12,692 bases of DNA from NCBI GenBank assembly GCA_002493905.1, contig DLAJ01000042.1, positions 34,741 to 47,432 of the forward strand, read 5' to 3'. Both the position numbers and the translations under genes were made by a program. Below are positions 6,812 to 12,692 of the stretch, piece by piece. How positions within the stretch are numbered: position 1 is the stretch's first letter; every line of letters starts with the position of its first letter. Origin of the DNA: Lachnospiraceae bacterium UBA7050 (GTDB lineage Bacteria; Bacillota; Clostridia; Lachnospirales; Lachnospiraceae). The notes beneath the pieces are model-generated. The model saw only the letters and a list, made by a program, of their open reading frames with translations, did not search any database and was not told the origin of the DNA.

Positions 6812-8115
6812 ACACTCTCCTCCGCACCATAATTATGGCGTTTATAATTAACTAGCCATCCGTCTCTTGTTATTCTCACTACAAATCCATCATCTGTTTC
6901 TACTATCTCAAGAAGTCTATGAAATTTCAATGGTAAGGCAAGTCTATTAAGTTCTTCCACATCTGACAAACCTAAAAGTTCTAAATCATTGCTCGAGATA
7001 TCGGAGCCAAATGTAATTATTTTCTCAAACAATTGCCACGATTCATTAGGTATTTCATATTCCCTTTCAGGAAGATCTGATGCCATTTGATCAATCCACG
7101 TTTTAAATTCACTCTTTCTACTGTTATGTCTCCACACAGGATTATTAAATAAAAAAGTCGCAAATTCTTGACACAATGTAAATGCTACCCTAAGTTGTTT
7201 ATTAACGATAGTATAAAGAGTTTCAAAAAGATCTTTATCAATTGGCGGATCAACATTTACATTTCCATAAAAAGCAATCCGCCTCTCAACAACTGTTGGC
7301 ACTAAGCTGTCCTCAATAGGATATATTCTTTTTTCTGCCAGATAACCTTGTAAAAGTCTAGAAGTACGCATTCCCTCTACAGCAATAGGTGTTCCGCAAA
7401 AAACCCATAATAAGCCTGGCATTGTAAAAAGAGTATCTCTCAAACTTTCCACACTTTTTTTAACTTGACTTGAAGTCCCATTATTCTCCAAATTATCAAT
7501 AACACATATAATACCACCACTATAGCATCCACTAAAACATTTCTCTAGCCAACTCCGTGCAATACTGGGAAGACTGTTTTCAGCAAAAGGATTCGGAACA
7601 TAATCAATGTTTAATGAAACCAAACCAACCCCTCCACCTCCTCCAATATTGCCTAGCTGACGAATTAGTTTATTAACTTTAATGATTTCTCTTTTTTTAA
7701 TATTTCTTCTCTCTAAAAATTTTCTATTATCTAAAAGTAGAAATAAAATTTCTTGATAGATACTTCTCTCAAACCCCGCTAAATCAGCCAATTGATTACC
7801 TTGTATACTCTTCATTTTAAGAGAAAAATATCTCGTATTTCCTTGACTGTGTTTTTGGCTTAGCCGAAAAGCCGCAACATTTGCAATACTTGATTTACCA
7901 ACACCATTTTCACCATAGAGAAGTGGAATCAATGAGCTAGAAGTTAATTGTTGTATAAGAAAATTTACTTCTTCATCGCGTCCCACTAATAACGCATCCC
8001 CTTCTACAGAAGCCGGCAAAGCCATAGTATCATAAGGATTCTTTGTAAAGCCGAACTCGGATAACCAATTATTTCCCATTATTACTTGTACGATGTTTAT
8101 AGAATCAAAAAACAT
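6805..8115 (-). CDS. AAA/ORC-like P-loop ATPase, partner of the YrdC-like protein
   Basis: The 436-residue product contains a P-loop GENGVGKSS (68-76), a Walker B GIICVIDNLE (201-210, Asp207 and Glu210) and a sensor-1-like LLWVFCGTP (235-243). An N-terminal FGFTKNPYDT motif and LLVGRDEE precede the P-loop, as in Orc1/Cdc6-like and STAND-related ATPases that switch between nucleotide states. Residues 147-154 form an unusual IGGGGGVG run. The C-terminal 100 residues look like a helical or winged-helix region. There is no membrane segment. The ATG at 8115 has an AAGGAG site at a 5-nt spacing; the later ATG at 8079 lacks one. The gene sits behind a consensus promoter and its TGA overlaps the next gene's start. 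Sensing or regulation of the YrdC-like partner is inferred. Confidence 0.85.
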   Translation of the reverse strand: MFFDSINIVQVIMGNNWLSEFGFTKNPYDTMALPASVEGDALLVGRDEEVNFLIQQLTSSSLIPLLYGENGVGKSSIANVAAFRLSQKHSQGNTRYFSLKMKSIQGNQLADLAGFERSIYQEILFLLLDNRKFLERRNIKKREIIKVNKLIRQLGNIGGGGGVGLVSLNIDYVPNPFAENSLPSIARSWLEKCFSGCYSGGIICVIDNLENNGTSSQVKKSVESLRDTLFTMPGLLWVFCGTPIAVEGMRTSRLLQGYLAEKRIYPIEDSLVPTVVERRIAFYGNVNVDPPIDKDLFETLYTIVNKQLRVAFTLCQEFATFLFNNPVWRHNSRKSEFKTWIDQMASDLPEREYEIPNESWQLFEKIITFGSDISSNDLELLGLSDVEELNRLALPLKFHRLLEIVETDDGFVVRITRDGWLVNYKRHNYGAEESVW

Positions 8116-8135
8116 CCAATCTCCTTTTTTCCATA

Positions 8136-8163
8136 ATTATATAATATTGCGAAAATTTGTCAA
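8136..8163 (-). promoter_or_regulatory. Consensus sigma-A promoter of the ATPase/YrdC-like operon
   Basis: On the minus strand, TTGACA (8163-8158) and TATAAT (8141-8136) are both perfect consensus hexamers, with a 16-bp spacer. Transcription would start at about 8129, only about 14 nt upstream of the ATPase ATG and just ahead of its AAGGAG site. No operator-like repeat is obvious around it. The operon therefore looks set for strong basal expression. Confidence 0.85.
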
Positions 8164-8308
8164 TCTAACGTTCAATTCTATGTTATCTGAATAATTTTAT
8201 ATTTCTTATGACTCCATTTTCCAAACAGTAATAATATTATAAATATCAACTATTATCCTTATATCTGCCCGCCAAAATCTAAGTCCCTTCTACCTTCCAT
8301 GTGACATA

Positions 8309-8902
8309 TCACCTTGCCCACAAAACAACCGCCTTACCCATATACTCCCCATAAACAATTTTGAAATCCTCTGCAATTTTAATCTCGCTTTCCGCCACCG
8401 TCCCCATGAGCGTTCCACATAAGCTCTCTATCATCTTACAGATAAGGGTGTTATAAAATGCGGCATACTCTTTGTTTATCTCAAATAACTCATGCTCCTG
8501 AAGGCGTATGTATTTTTCAGAAGCTTCCCTGCGTAGGCACTCGATACCTGACAGATACTCAGTCTGTAGTAATTGCGGGCAATAATATCCCGCAGCCTCC
8601 TGCTCGTCCAAATAAAACCCATCATCCAGCACTTCTATCCGAAGCTCAAGCTTATTCAAGTACACGCCGCAATTTAAGAAACTAAAAATCAAATAACTGA
8701 TGCAACCCTTTTTATCTTCTTTCTGCATAACCTCTGCATTCATCAATATCCGAACAATAATGTCCTTCAATTCATTCCATACCTGATTCCCGCTGTTTTC
8801 TATCTCTGTCTGAATGAATTGACAGGATCTGCAAAAATATTTTTCCATATCAGGTCGCAAATATTGAATCATTTCATCTGTGCGGGAATTTGTTTGCTCC
8901 AT
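8309..8902 (-). CDS. Uncharacterised cytoplasmic protein
   Basis: I do not recognise this 197-residue protein. It has no signal peptide or membrane helix, carries a CxxC pair near the start (Cys24 and Cys27), and is mainly acidic and helical in appearance (IQTEIENSGNQVW, ECLRREASEKYIRLQEHEL). It ends in a YGEYMGKAVVLWAR segment. A longer frame from a GTG at 8911 exists, but the ATG at 8902 is better placed behind a GCAGG site at an 8-nt spacing. It follows the Imm11-like gene by about 105 nt in the same direction, so it may belong to the same surface or immunity cluster. A second immunity protein is possible but not shown. Confidence 0.7.
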   Translation of the reverse strand: MEQTNSRTDEMIQYLRPDMEKYFCRSCQFIQTEIENSGNQVWNELKDIIVRILMNAEVMQKEDKKGCISYLIFSFLNCGVYLNKLELRIEVLDDGFYLDEQEAAGYYCPQLLQTEYLSGIECLRREASEKYIRLQEHELFEINKEYAAFYNTLICKMIESLCGTLMGTVAESEIKIAEDFKIVYGEYMGKAVVLWAR

Positions 8903-9007
8903 AGTAAACACCTGCTCTTATTGTATTTGTAATTATATAATATGTCCCTATACTTTCTATTTTCCACATCTCTGTTTTCGCTTTATCATCCAGGCAAACA
9001 TCCAGAT

Positions 9008-9529
9008 CTAATCTATATCTATTTCAGTCAGACGAATGCCGCCTGCACCTCTTCTTAAAATACTTTCCACAAAATCAAGCCTGCCAATAATGCAGTTTCT
9101 ATCAAAACCTTTTATTCGAAATACAGCTTTGGAACCAATTTTACGTCGGTCAAGCACCAACCTGACGACCCTGTTTCCCACCGAATTAAATTCCGTCTGA
9201 TCTGACATGCATTCCAGCTCATCAAGAATTGGCAGATAATAGGTAGCATTCGCCCCGCTTTTTCTGTCCCACAATTTTATTGCTTTATATGGGATTTCCG
9301 GATGATACATTACAACCGTTTTTACAAGCATTTCCGACAGCATAATACAGGGACTGCATATCAGGTCTGGGAAAAAGCCCTCCATCGGAAACTCCATCTC
9401 CACGATATTCCACATGGACATCCTCTTGATATTCCCCTGTTGGAGTAGTCGGATATCAAGAGCTCTATTTTTATTGATATTGAATGGATTTTTGTTCTTC
9501 TCATCTGCCTCCAGCGAAAAAAATTTCAT
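9008..9529 (-). CDS. Imm11/DUF1629-like immunity-type protein
   Basis: The product (173 residues from the ATG at 9529; a TTG one codon earlier is also possible) has the layout of the Imm11/DUF1629 family. It begins with MKFFSLE, then has a PDLICSPCIMLSEMLVKTV segment where the family has a 'PDF...S' helix, a YYLPILDELEC strand, and a C-terminal RLDFVESILRRGAGG helix followed by a final IRLTEID strand. The family is known from immunity genes of bacterial polymorphic-toxin loci, where it binds a toxin in the cytoplasm. No toxin gene is seen here. A strong GGGGGGAGG site precedes the start. The gene lies 79 nt or so after an LRR_5 gene in the same direction. The match is by eye, so the family call is moderate. 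Confidence 0.55.
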   Translation of the reverse strand: MKFFSLEADEKNKNPFNINKNRALDIRLLQQGNIKRMSMWNIVEMEFPMEGFFPDLICSPCIMLSEMLVKTVVMYHPEIPYKAIKLWDRKSGANATYYLPILDELECMSDQTEFNSVGNRVVRLVLDRRKIGSKAVFRIKGFDRNCIIGRLDFVESILRRGAGGIRLTEIDID

Positions 9530-9611
9530 CAAAGTTTTCCTCCCCCCGTTATACCCGAATCGAAATCAGCACCAATTATATTTGAAGCCATCTGTAAACT
9601 TCACATCCACA

Positions 9612-10442
9612 CTACCATACCAGATTTCCTTCTTCTTCGACCCTGTTAAGATCCACATAGACTAGACCCAGCACTTCCGCATACGCCTCTGCGTACGGAC
9701 TGTTTCCATAAGCTAATTTCAGTCCACAGCACCCCTCAAATGCGCGATAGAACTCAAAGGCGGGTCCACCAACGTCCTCCATATCCCGTGGAAAATAGAT
9801 TTTTTCCAACCGCGGACAGTATGCACAGATATCGTATCCGATTCTATCCAGCTCCTTTGGAAAACGAATTTCTTCCAGACTCGGACAGTACGCAAATGCT
9901 TCTGTCCCGATTGACCTGATCTGATCTCCCATAATGATGTATTGCAGTCTTGAACAGTATGCAAACGCTTCCTCTTCTATTTTTGTGACACCGGGCGGAA
10001 GGAGAACCTGCTCCATAACAGATTTTCCAGAAAAAGCACCGCTTCCAATAACACTCACTTCCATACCGTCCAGTTTCTCCGGAACAAAGGCAATCTTCTC
10101 ATCTCCCAGATATGTAAGTATCCTTACTGTGTTTTCATCAGTAACAATTTCATATCTATACTCTCCGCATATCAGTCCGTCCTCTGCATCCCCGCCATCA
10201 TTCCCCGATTGAATGCTTTCTCCTGCTTCTGTCCCGTCCGGCGTATTTTCATTTGCTTCTGTCCCGTCCTGTGCATCTTCCTCAAAATCCGTCTTCATCC
10301 CCCCGTCTGTTTCCTGATTCGAATTTTGTCTACCTGTATTCACAGCAACATAATGCCCAATCAGGTAGGATGCACACAAAGCCACAACCACAAGCACCTC
10401 TCTGACAATCTGAAGCTTCGTGACTTTTTTCTTCCTTTCCAT
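9612..10442 (-). CDS. Membrane-anchored LRR_5 (BspA-type) protein
   Basis: From the ATG at 10442 (276 residues), a basic N-terminus is followed by one membrane helix (about residues 12-32, VVVALCASYLIGHYVA). Next come a low-complexity acidic linker with repeated DGTEA units, and BspA-type leucine-rich repeats from about residue 100 to 230, with repeated units of the form EAFAYCPSLEEIRFPKELDRI. The C-terminus has no cell-wall sorting motif. The repeats should lie outside the cell, where LRR_5 proteins commonly bind host or bacterial ligands. An in-frame ATG at 10448 sits only 2 nt from the GGAGG site, so 10442 (8-nt spacing) is preferred. It lies about 75 nt downstream of another LRR_5 gene, probably in one operon. 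Confidence 0.85.
   Translation of the reverse strand: MERKKKVTKLQIVREVLVVVALCASYLIGHYVAVNTGRQNSNQETDGGMKTDFEEDAQDGTEANENTPDGTEAGESIQSGNDGGDAEDGLICGEYRYEIVTDENTVRILTYLGDEKIAFVPEKLDGMEVSVIGSGAFSGKSVMEQVLLPPGVTKIEEEAFAYCSRLQYIIMGDQIRSIGTEAFAYCPSLEEIRFPKELDRIGYDICAYCPRLEKIYFPRDMEDVGGPAFEFYRAFEGCCGLKLAYGNSPYAEAYAEVLGLVYVDLNRVEEEGNLVW
10200..10285 (-). repeat. Short in-frame repeats coding a DGTEA-rich linker
   Basis: Within the membrane-anchored LRR gene, GCTTCTGTCCCGTCC (plus-strand reading) occurs twice about 35 bp apart and encodes DGTEA units in an acidic spacer. Related Gly/Asp/Glu-rich codons surround it. The linker probably holds the LRR domain away from the membrane. Its length may vary between strains through slippage. 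Confidence 0.6.
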
Positions 10443-10517
10443 AACCATATCCTCCGCAAATTCGTCAGTCTTTGACGCCGGTCCTTTGTAACTGACAGAT
10501 ATCCTATATCTATTCCT

Positions 10518-11861
10518 TCACGGCATTTCATCCCCGTTTTCGACCGCCACGAATTCCATGCCGGACTCCTCTGCCAGTTCCTGTGCCCAGGTTCCTTCCT
10601 GCCCGTAAATCACGATCGGAACATCATATTTTATGAAATAATACAGCAACTGCCTTCCACCATAATAGGAAGCACCCTTTGGTATATACATCCGCCTTAA
10701 GTAGTTGGAATAGAAACTCCCTCCTGTCACTATAAATTCCAAGCTTTCCGGGAGCTGCAGCCGCTCAATGTTTCCATCGCACACATTAACATTAAACACT
10801 GTCGTCCCTTCTTCGATCACAAGCTCCGACAGCCCGCTCTTATAAAAAATATCGCTGGCAATATCGTGGACCGAAGAGGGAATTGTGACTTTCTCCAAAT
10901 GTTCTGTTCTGACAAATACCTCCGATTCAATTCGTCTCAAGCCGTGCGGAAGTTCAATTTCAGTCAGCATCGTCCCTGCAAAAGCACCATGCCCAATTAC
11001 CTCAAGTCCCTGCGGAAGCGTGATTTCAACTATTGTTGAATTATAGAAGGCGCCCGCCGGAATCTCTTTGACCCCCATCGGAATGCAGATTTTTTTAATC
11101 TGCGCATGATTAAAACAGCATTCTCCTAGTTTTACTAACGTATCCGGCAGAATAACTTCTTCATACTCCACATCCCTGTCCAGTAACGCTTGCGGAGAAT
11201 AATCATATGAGTAAAAATCTTCCATCTCCGTGACTCCATAGGGAATTTCCAGCACCGGACCGCTATTTCCCCTCGCATCCGTTAGGCGGCTTCCCCTGAT
11301 CCGGAATTTCCCACTGTCCCTCTCTTCCTGCCATGCACTCCCTTCAAACGCATAGTCATCCACATATGCACTCTGAGGGATCAGGAATGACGCAAGCCCC
11401 GAACAGTCCCCAAAGGCATTTGCTCCTACATAGACCAGACTTTCTGGAAACAGGAGTTCCCTGATCCGGACGTCTCCCATAAATGCCCCTTCCCCAATAT
11501 ATTGAAGTCCTTGCCCCAATTCGACTTCCTCTATCTCCGTTCCGCCCGCAAAAGCCTGTGCCGCAATATAGCGGACGCCAGACCCTATCACAACTCTCCT
11601 AATATCCGTTCTGTCACGAAAGGCTCCCTCACCAATTCCTGCCACTGGAAATCCGTCAATCTGCGGTGGTATGATAATGGTTCCCGCATCCGCATAGCCG
11701 CCTGTAATCACGGCTTCCCCTTCACCGGTAACCGTATAGAAAAGCGCCCCCTGCCGTACCCCATAGTCAATTTCCTCCGCGCTTACAGTCGCCCCTGTTA
11801 TAAGCAGCAAAAAAACGCTTACCGCAGCCGCTGCTTCTCTCATCCTGCTCAACTTTCTCAA
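10518..11861 (-). CDS. Secreted LRR_5 (BspA-type) surface protein
   Basis: The 447-residue product begins with a Sec signal peptide: a basic start, a hydrophobic core (AAAAVSVFLLLITGA), and a cleavage site after VSA at residue 28. A short beta-rich module follows (ALFYTVTGEGEAVITGG). About a dozen LRR_5 units come next, with the pattern 'G-x-G-A-F ... L-x-x-V-x-I-P'; examples are IGEGAFMGDVRIRELLFPES and IPAGAFYNSTIVEITLPQG. The start is a TTG at 11861 with an AGGAGG site 6 nt upstream; the internal ATG at 11843 lacks a proper site. No LPXTG or membrane anchor is present, so it is exported free or held by other means. It lies 28 nt after the RsiV/PdaC-like gene. Confidence 0.85.
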   Translation of the reverse strand: MRKLSRMREAAAAVSVFLLLITGATVSAEEIDYGVRQGALFYTVTGEGEAVITGGYADAGTIIIPPQIDGFPVAGIGEGAFRDRTDIRRVVIGSGVRYIAAQAFAGGTEIEEVELGQGLQYIGEGAFMGDVRIRELLFPESLVYVGANAFGDCSGLASFLIPQSAYVDDYAFEGSAWQEERDSGKFRIRGSRLTDARGNSGPVLEIPYGVTEMEDFYSYDYSPQALLDRDVEYEEVILPDTLVKLGECCFNHAQIKKICIPMGVKEIPAGAFYNSTIVEITLPQGLEVIGHGAFAGTMLTEIELPHGLRRIESEVFVRTEHLEKVTIPSSVHDIASDIFYKSGLSELVIEEGTTVFNVNVCDGNIERLQLPESLEFIVTGGSFYSNYLRRMYIPKGASYYGGRQLLYYFIKYDVPIVIYGQEGTWAQELAEESGMEFVAVENGDEMP

Positions 11862-11889
11862 TTTTCTCCTCCTGTAATCATCACTTGCG

Positions 11890-12692
11890 TTACCTAATCA
11901 GAATATCCTCAAATTCTTCATAGGCGACCTCAAAATGATAAATATGCAACCTTATACGTTTAACAAAAAAAATATCAATTCCATTGTCCGTTAAAAGAAA
12001 ATAATTCTGATACCAGCCAAGGTTGGTAGAATCCGAGAAACTTATACTATTCACATCGCTTCCAAGGAACCATGCACCAAATCCTGTTTTCCCGATTGCA
12101 AAGGCAAAGCGACCCAAAACCTCAGTTTTACTGGCTGTAAACAAATCCCAAATCTCGATTTCCTCCCCTGTTTCTGCAGAATACAGCCTGACTTCATATT
12201 GATCACATTTCACATCAGTAACTACATTTCTGCCAATAAATTTCCAATATACGATACTGATATATCGGGAATCTGCATATACATACTCGTAAGACCAGCT
12301 GCCCGCCGAGCTTCCTTCCCCTTTCTCCGACGCATCCCTGATAGATTCCGCGAACTCCATCTGCTCTTGATAAAAGCGCTCTGCATCCTCCTGAATATTT
12401 TGGTTTATCTTTTCATACGCCGGTATCTTATCATTAAACTGCGGAATACGTATATCCGTCCTGATCACATTTCCCTCGTCATCCTCTTTCTCCCCCTGAT
12501 AAACGCCATCTTCCGCCCGATAGGACCGCGTCGCGTCCGTTATGTCTGGAAACAACATCTCTTCAAGGTCCAACGCCCTCACACGAATTTCTTCCATATC
12601 TTCAAAAACCGCATATTCTCCCGTTTCGGGGTCAATCCAGTGCCAGAGTTCCCCTTTTCCATCCATCACATATTCTTTTAGATATATCTTTC
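11890..12692 (-). CDS. RsiV/PdaC-like protein (DUF3298-type), 5'-truncated by the window edge
   Basis: The frame stays open to the right edge of the window, so only the C-terminal 267 or so residues are seen. After KIYLKEYVMDGKGELWHWID comes an acidic section, then a DUF4163/DUF3298-like region. This has IPQFNDKIPAYEKINQNI, YADSRYISIVYWKF and the ETGEEIEIWDLF strand-helix pair, and near the end YFLLTDNGIDIFFV, where the family has its 'fyltdeGl.iyf' strand. Such domains occur in extracellular parts of anti-sigma factors (RsiV) and peptidoglycan deacetylases (PdaC), where they bind wall or lysozyme-like ligands. Any signal or membrane segment lies outside the window. It is the first visible gene of the co-directional LRR cluster. 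Confidence 0.7.
   Translation of the reverse strand, partial: KIYLKEYVMDGKGELWHWIDPETGEYAVFEDMEEIRVRALDLEEMLFPDITDATRSYRAEDGVYQGEKEDDEGNVIRTDIRIPQFNDKIPAYEKINQNIQEDAERFYQEQMEFAESIRDASEKGEGSSAGSWSYEYVYADSRYISIVYWKFIGRNVVTDVKCDQYEVRLYSAETGEEIEIWDLFTASKTEVLGRFAFAIGKTGFGAWFLGSDVNSISFSDSTNLGWYQNYFLLTDNGIDIFFVKRIRLHIYHFEVAYEEFEDILIR

Noticed and set aside
12199..12681. A 160-codon plus-strand ORF at the right edge
   Set aside because: It is antisense to the RsiV/PdaC-like coding frame, which has family motifs; its composition is rich in Ile, Arg and Phe, as expected of a shadow.

Overview
The window looks like accessory DNA from a low- to mid-GC Firmicute, most likely a gut clostridium of the Lachnospiraceae type. 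This is inferred from AGGAGG-type ribosome binding sites, two BspA-type LRR_5 surface proteins, an RsiV/PdaC-like protein, and relics of a GNAT toxin-antitoxin module and an IS5-family element. No rRNA or tRNA gene was seen. Every intact gene is on the minus strand; only the insertion-sequence relic reads on the plus strand.

Right to left, which is the direction of transcription for most genes. (a) Positions 12692-8309, visibly richer in GC, hold a co-directional run: the 3' end of an RsiV/PdaC-like (DUF3298-type) protein, a secreted LRR_5 protein with a signal peptide, a membrane-anchored LRR_5 protein, a small protein resembling the Imm11/DUF1629 immunity family, and an unrecognised 197-residue protein. 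This looks like a cell-surface or contact-interaction cluster. (b) Positions 8163-6113, AT-rich, hold a two-gene operon behind a perfect-consensus promoter: an ORC/AAA-like P-loop ATPase, coupled by a GTGA overlap to a divergent Sua5/YrdC/YciO-family protein. (c) Positions 6112-5592 hold no convincing gene. (d) Positions 5591-4372 hold a decayed IS5-family element with recognisable inverted repeats. (e) Positions 4365-3676 hold the tail of an antitoxin-like ORF and a GNAT acetyltransferase toxin pseudogene with several frameshifts. (f) Positions 3643-1766, AT-rich, hold a tight three-gene operon: a STAS-like/GHKL ATPase fusion, a DUF4325-type STAS-like protein, and a two-helix membrane protein with a long cytoplasmic helical tail. 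(g) Positions 1620-1108 hold a frame-broken pseudogene. (h) Positions 1046-1 hold a good sigma-A-type promoter, a 36-codon small ORF in frame with and just upstream of a single-pass membrane protein gene, and a terminator-like hairpin at the window edge.

The most interesting content is the pair of compact, AT-rich operons in (b) and (f). They flank a mobile-element and toxin-antitoxin graveyard. Each joins a nucleotide-binding ATPase to a small partner, and (f) adds a membrane protein that could act as an effector. The layout resembles a defence or stress-response island, but that function is inferred from architecture and context only.
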